Shown piece by piece: positions 26,812 through 35,402 of a stretch of DNA of 64,000 bases. Under the pieces are notes generated by a model. The model was not told the origin of the DNA and ran no database searches. It saw only the letters and a list, made by a program, of their open reading frames with translations. This stretch comes from Aureimonas sp. SA4125 (GTDB taxonomy: Bacteria > Pseudomonadota > Alphaproteobacteria > Rhizobiales > Rhizobiaceae). Position 1 is the first letter of the stretch, and each line of letters starts with the position of its first letter. The translations under genes were made by a program, and so were the position numbers. The stretch covers positions 2,170,001-2,234,000 of the forward strand of contig NZ_AP025032.1 in the NCBI RefSeq assembly GCF_019973775.1. The letters are read 5' to 3'.

Positions 26812-27567
26812 TCAGCAGGCGGTCTTACCACAACTGCGGACGTTGGCGATCTTCTCGGCCAAGCCCTCCATGCCGATGGCGCCGGGCACCACCTCGTTGG
26901 CAAGGACGTAGGAGGGCGTGCCGGTGATCTTCAGAAGCTCGGCGATGCGCGCATCCTCCTTCAGCGTTTCCTCGACCTCCGGCGACGTCATTGCCGTGCG
27001 GATGGCCGCTTCGTCGACCCCGAGCTCCTCGGCGACGGTAAGGGCGCTGTCGGCGTTTGCGACGCCCTTCAGCCCGAGGAGCTTCATGTGGAAATCGACA
27101 TAGCGCTCCGGCGCGACATGCCTGAAGGCCAGGCTGACCTGGCTCGCCTCCATCGACTGGGGGCCGAGGACCGGAACTTCCTTCAGGACGAATCGGAGCT
27201 TCGGATCGGCCTCCACCAGCGCCTGCATGTCGGTCATTGCCTTTTTGCAGTAGCCGCAATTGTAGTCGAAGAACTCGACGATCGTCACGTCTCCCTGCGG
27301 ATTGCCGAAGACCGTGCCGGCCGGCGTTGCGAAAAGATTCGGACCGGCCAGCGCGATCGCTTCCTTCTGCTCGGCCAGTTCCTGGACCTGTCGCTTGGCC
27401 TGCAGGGCGTCCATCGCCTCGAGCAGCACCTCCGGATTGCGGATGAGATAGTCCCGGACCACGGCTTCGATGTCGGTCTTTTCGCCCGCGGTGAGGGCCA
27501 TCGCCGGGACGGGGGAAGCCAGGGCCAAGGCTGCGGCCGTCGCGGCGAGGAGAGACTTTCGAATCAA
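26812..27567 (-). CDS. DsbA family protein, secreted thiol:disulfide oxidoreductase
   Basis: A 251-residue thioredoxin-fold protein with a signal peptide (LLAATAAALALASPVPAMAL). The redox motif is CGYC (Cys104-Cys107) in EFFDYNCGYCKKAM, and a cis-proline segment, ITGTPSYVLANEVVPGA, follows. Extra cysteines occur in the C-terminal SCGKTAC. It belongs to the DsbA/ScsC-like class acting in periplasmic disulfide exchange. The start appears to be TTG with an AAGGAA-like ribosome site. It lies 34 bp downstream of the M48 gene on the same strand. Confidence 0.9.
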   Translation of the reverse strand: MIRKSLLAATAAALALASPVPAMALTAGEKTDIEAVVRDYLIRNPEVLLEAMDALQAKRQVQELAEQKEAIALAGPNLFATPAGTVFGNPQGDVTIVEFFDYNCGYCKKAMTDMQALVEADPKLRFVLKEVPVLGPQSMEASQVSLAFRHVAPERYVDFHMKLLGLKGVANADSALTVAEELGVDEAAIRTAMTSPEVEETLKEDARIAELLKITGTPSYVLANEVVPGAIGMEGLAEKIANVRSCGKTAC

Positions 27568-27601
27568 GATGGCGTTCCTTTTTGGACCGGAAATCTCACG
27601 G

Positions 27602-28975
27602 TCACTTCGATGAGCTCTTGGTGGAAATGATGTCCTGGGCTTGCAGCCACTGCGGCGACCCGGGTTTCAGCTTCATTTGCGCCCGTGCGGCGAAGATCCG
27701 TGCGTCGAGGAGGGCCCCGGCCTGCCAGTGAGCCTCCGCCATCGCGAGTTCGGCCGAGGCATCATCGCCTATTCGCCCGTAGGCCATAGCCAGGAATCGA
27801 TAGCCGCTGGCATTCGAAGGGTCCGACTGCAGCCCTTTCTTGATGATGGCGATGGCGTTTTTCATGTCGTCGGCATCGCCCCCGGTGACCATGGCCTGGC
27901 CGATCGAGGCCTGGAGAAGACCGGACTTCGTCGGGTCGAGCTTGGCAGCGCGGGTAAAGGCGACGGCCGCCTCCTTGGCCTTGCCGGCCTCCATCAGGAT
28001 CTCGCCGCGGATTTCGTGAAACCAGGGGCTTTTCGGATCCTTGGCGATCAGGGCGTCGATCTTCTGCAGCGCGATCGCCGGCGAGCCCGAAAGATGGGCG
28101 GAAATCGCCTCGCCATAGGTTGCGGCAAGACCCCGCGAATCCTTCGAGAACATCCGCCTGACGGCACCCGCGCCCTCGCCATAGGCCGCGATCTTCGCGC
28201 GGGCCAGATCATGGCGCAATTGCAAGGCCGGATCGTCCTTGCGGTCGTAGTAGGGACTCTGGCGTGCGAGATCCTGGAGCCGCACGATGCGGTCGCGGGG
28301 AGCGGGATGGGAGGTGATGTAGCGCCGCGGCGAGACGCCCGAGAGGAGATTGGCCCGTTCCAACCCCTCAAAACTCTGGATCAATCCCTTGCCGGACTGG
28401 CCGGCCTTTTCGAGATAGACCAGCGCCGAGCGGTCGGCCGTGGTCTCTTCGGACCTCTGATAGGCCTGAAGCCCGCGCAGCGCTGCCGTACCGCCGCCAA
28501 CCGCAAGGCCTGAGCCCGCCCGCGCCGCGTTGGAAGACCCGGTCGCAGCGCCTGCCACGGCGACACCGGCGCCCAGAAGGCCTGCGATCAGGGCGATCCT
28601 CTGCGCCTGCTCCATCTGCTCGCGCAGCCGCAGTTGGTGGCCACCGGCCAGATGGCCGATCTCGTGCGCGATCACGCCGACCAGCTCGTTCGGCGTCTCG
28701 GAGCCGACGATCGTGCCGGTGTTGATGAAGATGCGCCGACCGGAGACGAAGGCGTTGAACTCGGGGCTGTTGACGAGAATCACCTCGACCCCGGAGCGGG
28801 AAAGCCCCGCCGCCTTCAGGATCGGCTGCGTGTATTCAGCGACCAGTCCCTCGATCTCCGCGTCCCGGACCACCGGAACTCCGCGACCGACGGGCCCCGC
28901 GGCCAACGTATTGGAGGGAACCATCACGCAGGCGATAAGGAGACAGACAAGTCGGGTCTGGAGGCGAGCGATCAT
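27602..28975 (-). CDS. M48 family metalloprotease with TPR repeats (BepA-like)
   Basis: A 457-residue secreted or periplasmic protease: a signal sequence (LVCLLIACVMVPSNTLAAG), the zinc motif HEIGH at residues 104-108 and a downstream Glu ligand in the RSEETTADRSAL region, followed by TPR-like helices (about 300-450, for example LIAKDPKSPWFHEIRGEILMEAGKAKEA). This is the plan of BepA/YfgC, which aids or removes outer-membrane proteins. It is the upstream partner of the DsbA-like gene, which fits a joint role in envelope protein quality control. Confidence 0.92.
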   Translation of the reverse strand: MIARLQTRLVCLLIACVMVPSNTLAAGPVGRGVPVVRDAEIEGLVAEYTQPILKAAGLSRSGVEVILVNSPEFNAFVSGRRIFINTGTIVGSETPNELVGVIAHEIGHLAGGHQLRLREQMEQAQRIALIAGLLGAGVAVAGAATGSSNAARAGSGLAVGGGTAALRGLQAYQRSEETTADRSALVYLEKAGQSGKGLIQSFEGLERANLLSGVSPRRYITSHPAPRDRIVRLQDLARQSPYYDRKDDPALQLRHDLARAKIAAYGEGAGAVRRMFSKDSRGLAATYGEAISAHLSGSPAIALQKIDALIAKDPKSPWFHEIRGEILMEAGKAKEAAVAFTRAAKLDPTKSGLLQASIGQAMVTGGDADDMKNAIAIIKKGLQSDPSNASGYRFLAMAYGRIGDDASAELAMAEAHWQAGALLDARIFAARAQMKLKPGSPQWLQAQDIISTKSSSK

Positions 28976-29133
28976 CGGCCTTATTCTGTCCTTCTCAAGA
29001 TGGTCGGTCGGATTCGCGTCGACATCCCAATCCTTTTCAATCCGGCAAATGTGAGGCTATCCCGGCCTGACCCGCGCCGTGCGGCATGCGACACGCCCTG
29101 TGCCGCAGAATGCGCCGTTCTAGGAGTATCACA

Positions 29134-30309
29134 GTGTCAAAGATCATCACCGTCAAGACTTCGGCCCGCTCGGCCGTCGAGCCGTTCCGTGCCATGGACG
29201 TCTTGTCGGAGGCAAACCGGATGATCGCCCGCGGCGACAGAGTGATCTCGCTGGCGGTCGGCCAGCCCGCAGCCCCGGCGCCCCGCGCGGCCATCGCCGC
29301 GGCACGGCGGATGCTGGACCATGGCCGCGTCGGTTATACCGACGCATTGGGGCGTGCAGACCTGCGCCAGCGCATTGGCCATCACTATTTCGACACCTAT
29401 GGCCGGGCCGTCGCGCCCGAGCGCATCATGGTGACCACGGGCTCCTCGGCCGGCTTCAACCTCGCCTTCCTCGCCGCCTTCGATCCCGGCCAGCGCATCG
29501 CCATCGCGGCGCCCGGCTATCCAGCGTATCGCAACATCATTCGCGCCCTCGGCCTCGTCCCGGTCGAGATCGAGGTCGACGCCGCCGATGGCTATATCCT
29601 GGACACCGAGCGCCTCGCTTTCGAGCACGCTCGGGGCAGGCTCGACGGCGTGCTGATCGCCAGTCCCGCCAACCCGACCGGAACCGTGACGCCGCGCGGC
29701 GAACTGCAGCGCCTGGTCGAATTCTGCGACGAGCAAGCCATCACCTTCATCTCCGACGAGATCTATCACGGCCTCGTCTACGGCCCGAAGGAAGCCTCTG
29801 CCCTCGAGTTTTCCGACAGCCCGATCGTCGTCAATTCGTTCTCGAAACTCTACTGCATGACCGGTTGGCGTGTCGGCTGGCTGGTTCTGCCGGAGCCCTT
29901 GATGCGGGCCGCGGAGCGGATCGGGCAGAGCCTCTACATCTCGGCGCCGGAACTGTCGCAGGTCGCGGCCGTCGCGGCGATGGACGCGGTCGAGGAGATG
30001 GCGCTTGTCCGCGACGGCTACGCGGCGAATCGCGACATCCTGATGCGGCGGCTGCCGGAAATGGGCTTCAGCGCGATCGCCCCGATCGACGGCGCCTTCT
30101 ACGCCTATGCCGCCGTGCCGGAAGGGGCGGGGACGTCGACGCACTTTGCCCGCGCGCTGCTCGAAAACAGCCACGTCGCGCTGACGCCCGGCGGCGATTT
30201 CGATGTCCGCCGCGGCGAGCGCTTCGTCCGCCTGTCCTACGCCTGCAGCACCCCGTCGCTGATCGAGGCGACCGATCGGATGGCGGACTTTCTCGATCAG
30301 AATGGCTGA
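29134..30309 (+). CDS. PLP-dependent class I/II aminotransferase
   Basis: A 391-residue fold-type I aminotransferase. The PLP lysine is in VNSFSKLYCMTGWRVGW, the Asn and Asp that contact the cofactor are in ASPANPTGTV and FISDEIYHGLVY, and the terminal arginine lies in RFVRLSYACS. It resembles the aspartate/aromatic aminotransferases; substrate uncertain. The GTG at 29134 is chosen because AGGAG precedes it by 7 bases and homology-like sequence begins there. It runs toward rne and ends in a shared terminator hairpin. Confidence 0.9.
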   Translation: MSKIITVKTSARSAVEPFRAMDVLSEANRMIARGDRVISLAVGQPAAPAPRAAIAAARRMLDHGRVGYTDALGRADLRQRIGHHYFDTYGRAVAPERIMVTTGSSAGFNLAFLAAFDPGQRIAIAAPGYPAYRNIIRALGLVPVEIEVDAADGYILDTERLAFEHARGRLDGVLIASPANPTGTVTPRGELQRLVEFCDEQAITFISDEIYHGLVYGPKEASALEFSDSPIVVNSFSKLYCMTGWRVGWLVLPEPLMRAAERIGQSLYISAPELSQVAAVAAMDAVEEMALVRDGYAANRDILMRRLPEMGFSAIAPIDGAFYAYAAVPEGAGTSTHFARALLENSHVALTPGGDFDVRRGERFVRLSYACSTPSLIEATDRMADFLDQNG

Positions 30310-30327
30310 TGCCTGCTGCCGGCAACG

Positions 30328-30359
30328 ACGAAGGGCGGGGAATGATCCCCGCCCTTCGT
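30328..30359. terminator. Bidirectional terminator hairpin between aminotransferase and rne
   Basis: A perfect 14-bp stem (ACGAAGGGCGGGGA paired at 30328-30341 and 30346-30359) with a four-base ATGA loop lies between the two convergent genes. No strong T-run follows on either side, yet the stem is exceptionally long and placed as expected. Confidence 0.65.
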
Positions 30360-30390
30360 GATGTCCTGTGCGTGTTGCGGCCGCCTGATT

Positions 30391-33318
30391 CTAGAAGAAG
30401 CTGCGGCGCGCCCACCAGCCGGTGCGCTTGGCTCCAGGCTCGGCCTGTTCGCTGCCGCGGCTGGAGGTGACGGCCGGCTCCGAGCGAACCGCCGGCTCGG
30501 CGGGCGCGGCAGCCTCCTCGACGGGCGCGGCAGCCTCGTCGGTCACGCGGGTCTCGCCCGCTGCAGTTTCCGCCTCCAGCAGCGCCGGAGCCTCGGTCAC
30601 GGGTTCCAAGACCGCCGCAACCGGAGCCACCTCAGCCCCAGCCGGCTCGTCCGAAACAGGTGCGACCTCGGCCACGGCGGTGGGCTCGGCAGTCGGCTGT
30701 TCGTGCTCAGCCTCGGTCGCCGGAGCGCTGTCCCAGGGGTTGCGGACGGGCTCAGGGGAAGCCTCGAACGGCAGCTCGGCTACCTCGGCCGCACCGACCT
30801 CTTCCGCCGTCTCAGGCAAGGGCAGGGCGCCTGCTTCAAGCGGACCGTCCTCGCCGGAGGTCACGGCTTCGCCGTTCTCGCCCTCGGTCCGGTCATCGGC
30901 ACCGGCCGACACGCCCTCGGTTTCCCCGTCGCGATTCTTGCGCCCGCCACGGCGACCGCGACGGCGGCGTTTGCGGGCGCGCTCCTCTTCGGAGCTCTCG
31001 TCGTCGGACGTCACCTGAGTCGCTGCTGTCTCTTCGGCGTCGCCCTCGTCGTCGGTAGCGACCGTGTCGTCGCCCGACGCGTCGTCGCCGCCATCGTCCT
31101 CGCCAGCATCGCCGGCATCCTGGCCGTCATCCGAGGCGTCGCTGCCGCCCCGCCGGCGCCGACGCCGGCGCTTGCGGCGCGGCTGGTCGTCGGTCTTCTC
31201 CTCGGTGTCGGCATCGCCGGCGGGTGCGTCGACCACCGCGGTCGCCGAACCGGTCTCTTCGGTCTCCTCGACGTCCTCGACCAAGTCGAGATCCTCCGGC
31301 TCGTCCTCGTAGACGACAGGGGCGACCGCCGGCAGGTACTCGCGGCGGACAGCCTCGGGACCCTGCTCGATGGCGACATGCTGGTGGCCATGCGAATCGT
31401 CGGCTTCGATCGTGATCCTGAGACCGTTGGCCCGCTCCAGATCCTCGATCGTCTGGCGCTTTTCGTTGAGGACGTAAAGCGCGGTCGCCGTCGGCACCTT
31501 GACGATGACGTCGTGCGTCGAATGCTTCTGCACATGCTCCTCGATGGCGCGCACGACGTGCAGCGCCAGCGAGGAGTTGGACCGGATGTGGCCGACGCCG
31601 TCGCAGGTCGGGCAGACGCGGGTGGTGGATTCCAGAACGCTGGCGCGGATGCGCTGGCGGCTCATCTCCATCAGGCCGAAATGCGAGATATGGCCGATCT
31701 GGATGCGGGCGCGATCGTCCTTCAGGCAGTCCTTCATCTTCTTCTCGACGGCGCGGTTGTTGCGCTTCTCTTCCATGTCGATGAAGTCGATGACGATGAG
31801 GCCCGCGAGATCGCGCAGGCGCAGCTGCCGCGCCACTTCCTCGGCCGCCTCGAGATTGGTCTGGTAGGCGGTGTCCTCGATCGAGTGCTCGCGCGTCGAC
31901 CGGCCCGAATTGACGTCGATGGCGACGAGCGCCTCGGTCTGGTTGATGATGATGTAGCCGCCCGACTTCAGCGTCACATGCGGCTGCAGCATGCGGTCGA
32001 GCTGCGCCTCGATGCCGCCGCGCGCAAAGATCGGCACGGGGTCGCGATAGGCCTGGACGACCTTCGACTGGCTCGGCATCAGCATCCGCATGAAGTCCTT
32101 GGCCTCGCGGTAGCCCTCCTCGCCGGAGACGCAGATCTGGTCGATGTCCTTGTTGTAGAGATCGCGAATCGAGCGCTTGATCAGGCTGCCCTCCTCGTAG
32201 ACGAGGGTCGGCGCCGCCGAGGCGAGCGTCAGGCTGCGGACGGTCTCCCACAGGCGCATCAGATATTCGTAGTCGCGCTTCACCTCGGCCTTGGTGCGCA
32301 TCGCGCCCGCGGTCCGCAGGATGATGCCCATGCCCTTCGGCACTTCGAGCTCGCGCGCCACTTCCTTCAAACGCTTGCGGTCGGCGATGTTGGTGATCTT
32401 GCGCGATATGCCGCCGCCGCGCGCGGTGTTCGGCATCAGCACGGAATAGCGGCCGGCGAGCGAGAGATAGGTGGTGAGAGCCGCGCCCTTGTTGCCGCGC
32501 TCTTCCTTCACGACCTGGACCAGCAGGATCTGCCGGCGCTTGATGACTTCCTGGATCTTGTACTGCTTGCGCGGGGCGCGCGGAACGCGGACGGGGACTT
32601 CCTCCATCGCGTCCTCGGCGCCCATCTCGTCGACGACTTCCTCTTCATCGTCGCCGCCCGGCGCATCCTCGGCGCCGTGACCACGGCGGGAGCGCGACCG
32701 GCGCCCACGACCGCTGGCACTGCGTGCCGGGCGCCCCTCGGCGTCGGCTTCCTCACCGGACGTCTCGTCTTCGGACTCGTCGCCGAGGAGTTCGTCGCCG
32801 CCGGCGTCGTCGCCCATCAGCTCGGGCGCTTCGTGCTCATTCTCGGAAAGGGATGGCGCGCCGTCCGTCTCTTCGTCGCCCGGCTCGCCGCCCTCGGCCG
32901 CGATCGGCTCGAAAATGCTGTCGTCGCCCGACGATTCGGCAGCGCGGATCGACTTGCCGCCGCCCGGCCGACGGGGATTGCGACGCTGCGCGGTGATCTT
33001 GCGCTCTTCGTCTTCTTCTTCCTCGCGGACGCGGGCCATCTCGTCCTCGACGAGCGCCTGACGGTCCGCGACCGGGATCTGGTAGTAGTCGGGATGGATC
33101 TCGCTGAAGGCCAGGAAACCGTGGCGATTGCCGCCGTATTCGACGAAGGCGGCCTGAAGCGACGGTTCGACGCGCGTCACCTTGGCGAGGTAGATATTGC
33201 CCTTGATCTGCTTCTTATGCTCGGATTCGAAGTCGAATTCCTCGATCCGGTTACCCCGGACGACGACGACCCGGGTTTCCTCGGGATGCGACGCATCGAT
33301 CAGCATCTTGTTTGGCAT
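30391..33318 (-). CDS. rne: Ribonuclease E
   Basis: A 975-residue endoribonuclease, scaffold of the degradosome. The N-terminal catalytic part has the S1 region (NIYLAKVTRVEPSLQAAFVEYG), the metal-binding VAIDVNSGRS and IDFIDMEEKRNNR, and the Zn-link CPTCDGVGHI. Unusual for its insertion is a roughly 150-residue acidic stretch (about 100-230) between the S1 segments. The C-terminal half is disordered, with arginine-rich blocks (RKRRRRRRRGG and RKRRRRGRRGGRKNR). The last residues GWWARRSFF carry the GWW motif that in Caulobacter recruits polynucleotide phosphorylase. It is followed by the shared hairpin. Confidence 0.96.
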   Translation of the reverse strand: MPNKMLIDASHPEETRVVVVRGNRIEEFDFESEHKKQIKGNIYLAKVTRVEPSLQAAFVEYGGNRHGFLAFSEIHPDYYQIPVADRQALVEDEMARVREEEEDEERKITAQRRNPRRPGGGKSIRAAESSGDDSIFEPIAAEGGEPGDEETDGAPSLSENEHEAPELMGDDAGGDELLGDESEDETSGEEADAEGRPARSASGRGRRSRSRRGHGAEDAPGGDDEEEVVDEMGAEDAMEEVPVRVPRAPRKQYKIQEVIKRRQILLVQVVKEERGNKGAALTTYLSLAGRYSVLMPNTARGGGISRKITNIADRKRLKEVARELEVPKGMGIILRTAGAMRTKAEVKRDYEYLMRLWETVRSLTLASAAPTLVYEEGSLIKRSIRDLYNKDIDQICVSGEEGYREAKDFMRMLMPSQSKVVQAYRDPVPIFARGGIEAQLDRMLQPHVTLKSGGYIIINQTEALVAIDVNSGRSTREHSIEDTAYQTNLEAAEEVARQLRLRDLAGLIVIDFIDMEEKRNNRAVEKKMKDCLKDDRARIQIGHISHFGLMEMSRQRIRASVLESTTRVCPTCDGVGHIRSNSSLALHVVRAIEEHVQKHSTHDVIVKVPTATALYVLNEKRQTIEDLERANGLRITIEADDSHGHQHVAIEQGPEAVRREYLPAVAPVVYEDEPEDLDLVEDVEETEETGSATAVVDAPAGDADTEEKTDDQPRRKRRRRRRRGGSDASDDGQDAGDAGEDDGGDDASGDDTVATDDEGDAEETAATQVTSDDESSEEERARKRRRRGRRGGRKNRDGETEGVSAGADDRTEGENGEAVTSGEDGPLEAGALPLPETAEEVGAAEVAELPFEASPEPVRNPWDSAPATEAEHEQPTAEPTAVAEVAPVSDEPAGAEVAPVAAVLEPVTEAPALLEAETAAGETRVTDEAAAPVEEAAAPAEPAVRSEPAVTSSRGSEQAEPGAKRTGWWARRSFF

Positions 33319-33936
33319 GGCGAAATCTCTCCGGGACGCTCACCTCGGCGCGCATCCTGGCGTCAGACGCCATGAGGAATACGGGGAAAGGTGCGTCCGC
33401 AAAGGTCGTTGGGCGGCGGCGATTCGCACTCGAGGATGGCTGGCGCCGAGGCTGATAAGGCTCGGGCTGAAGCGTCAGGGATCCGGTGGAGGCTGGCGAC
33501 ACTGCTGGGGCGACCTGCGTAACTGACTGGCCGCCTGGGGCGACCGATGAAATCTCGCGCAATCCGCTCGATAACGGGCCGGATGCGCGTCGAAAGATGG
33601 ACGTTCGGGATTTCTCCACGGACGTGAAATGGTACAGAGGTGGAAGACCCAAAAACACCGATCTCACGACCGCGACGTTTCGCGCGCGAGATCCTGGACT
33701 GAGGACCTCGCAGCCGACATTTCGTCGAACTTGCTCGGCGGTCCTGGCGGTCGTGGACGGGATGTTTCAAGCGTTTGAGTTTTCCCAGCCTCAGTTCTGC
33801 TTTTATGGTGCGCGAGGGCAAGACACAAGGGTAAAGCCCGGCGGGCGCCTGTGGGGGACATGTCGGGCCCGGTTGTACACGCCTTCGTGCGTGCCGACCG
33901 ACGTGTCCAGCGCCAATACCGAGACGACGGGATGTC
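33319..33936. other. Divergent promoter and leader region of rne and the amidase gene
   Basis: About 618 bases without a convincing gene, the longest non-coding stretch here. The half next to rne is GC-rich and, read on the minus strand, would be a long 5' leader, as RNase E leaders are in other bacteria where they mediate autoregulation; that is inference. A GGAGAGA ribosome site precedes the rne ATG. The right half has AT-richer patches near 33765-33805 suitable for promoters of the amidase gene. Frames seen here lack coding character. Confidence 0.5.
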
Positions 33937-35181
33937 ATGACCGAGAGTAGATCTGCGAATCAGTCGGCCCGCATGGCAGTGCTTCTCGTTCTGTCGTTTC
34001 TTGGAATCGCGACCTTTGCTGCAAGGCCAGCCGATGCTGCGGAGGGGATAACCGAGAGCATCCTGACCGGCTTCAGCCAGACGAGCGCGCCGAAGACGTT
34101 CGTTGCCTCCCTCGATCTTGTCGGAACGCCGCGCTCGCGCCTCATCCTCCTGCGCCGTCCCGACCGCGTCGCCATCGATCTCTTCGACACGGTTGCGGCG
34201 CTGAAGACGATAACGATCGAGGAGAACCCGATCGTCGCCAACGTTCGCCAGGGGCTGGTCGCGCACGACCGGTACCGAATCGTCTTGGCCCTGAAGCAGC
34301 CGGGGCTTCCCGTCGCCACCATCGACACGAAGGATGGCCACTCGGTGCTCAAACTCACGATCAGCGCGACCGATGCCGCAGGCTTCGGCCGCGCTGTCGC
34401 CAGCCAGGAGATCGGTGCAAGCGTCGACGTGGCGAAGGGGGTTCCTCCAGTCTCGGGGCCTCAGGAGCGCGTGACCGTCGTCATCGATCCCGGCCATGGC
34501 GGCGTCGATACCGGTGCAGTCGGCCGGCACGGAACGCTGGAGAAAGACATCAACCTCCAGTTCGCCAAATCGCTGAAGCAGGCGCTGGCCAGCCTGCCGA
34601 ACGTCGACGTCGTGATGACGCGGGAGGACGACCGCTTCGTCAGCCTCAGCGAGCGGTCGAAAACTGCCCGGCGAGACAAGGCGGCGCTGTTCATTTCGCT
34701 CCATGCCGATTCGATCCGCTATCCCGGGATCCGCGGCGCCACCGTCTACACGCTGTCGGAACGCGCTTCCGACCAGCTGTCGCGGGAAGTCGCGGAAAGC
34801 GAGAACTCTTCCGACCGCTTCGTCGACCCTAAATGGCAGGAGGGCGAGCCGGAGGTCTTCGACATCCTGATCGAGCTGATGCGCCGCGAGACCGACAGCT
34901 TTTCCGAGCATTTCGCTGCCGGGCTCGTCGAAGAGTTTGGCCGCCACAAGGTCCGGCTGATCCGCAATCCCAAGCGCTCCGCCGGCTTCAAGGTCCTCCT
35001 CGCGCCGGACGTTCCGTCGGTGCTTGTCGAACTCGGCTACCTCTCCAATGTCGACGACGAGCAGCTCTTGCTCGACAGCTCCTGGCGCGAGGACACGGCA
35101 AGCGCGATCGCCTCCGCCGTTTCGGGCTATCTCGGTTCGCGCGGCCTTGCCGCAACGCTCGACAAGGCCGAGGGCGGCTGA
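33937..35181 (+). CDS. N-acetylmuramoyl-L-alanine amidase (AMIN-Amidase_3)
   Basis: A 414-residue periplasmic amidase. A signal peptide (MAVLLVLSFLGIATFAARPADA) starts near residue 13, an AMIN domain follows (about 60-145), and the zinc amidase domain (about 175-395) shows IDPGHGGVDTG, the Glu in TLEKDINLQFA, the His of SLHADS and VLVELGYLSN. It cleaves septal peptidoglycan between muramic acid and the stem peptide. Homologues are named AmiC. It is followed by the PBP1A gene, both acting on the cell wall. Confidence 0.94.
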   Translation: MTESRSANQSARMAVLLVLSFLGIATFAARPADAAEGITESILTGFSQTSAPKTFVASLDLVGTPRSRLILLRRPDRVAIDLFDTVAALKTITIEENPIVANVRQGLVAHDRYRIVLALKQPGLPVATIDTKDGHSVLKLTISATDAAGFGRAVASQEIGASVDVAKGVPPVSGPQERVTVVIDPGHGGVDTGAVGRHGTLEKDINLQFAKSLKQALASLPNVDVVMTREDDRFVSLSERSKTARRDKAALFISLHADSIRYPGIRGATVYTLSERASDQLSREVAESENSSDRFVDPKWQEGEPEVFDILIELMRRETDSFSEHFAAGLVEEFGRHKVRLIRNPKRSAGFKVLLAPDVPSVLVELGYLSNVDDEQLLLDSSWREDTASAIASAVSGYLGSRGLAATLDKAEGG

Positions 35182-35402
35182 GCCAAAGCTGTGTGATCAC
35201 GGCAACAGTGCGAAGGTAACGGCCCGGTTTGATACCCTTGCAGACACGGCTCCGCCGCATTTTACCGGCATCGGGAAGACGAAGCACGACGAATTGGCTA
35301 AGGCGCTGGCGAGGTGCCCGGAATGCCATTGCAGCGCTGCTTCGATGGTGCCGGCGCGCGGGCTAGCCGGCGAGAGGGTCGCGTGCGGCTGATGGAGTTC
35401 CA

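Noticed and set aside
30358..33375. A 1005-codon open frame antisense to rne
   Set aside because: High GC content leaves long open frames opposite real genes; it has no domain character and mirrors the RNase E codons.
33486..33950. A 154-codon frame in the rne-amidase gap
   Set aside because: Codon third positions are not GC-biased and no protein family features are visible.
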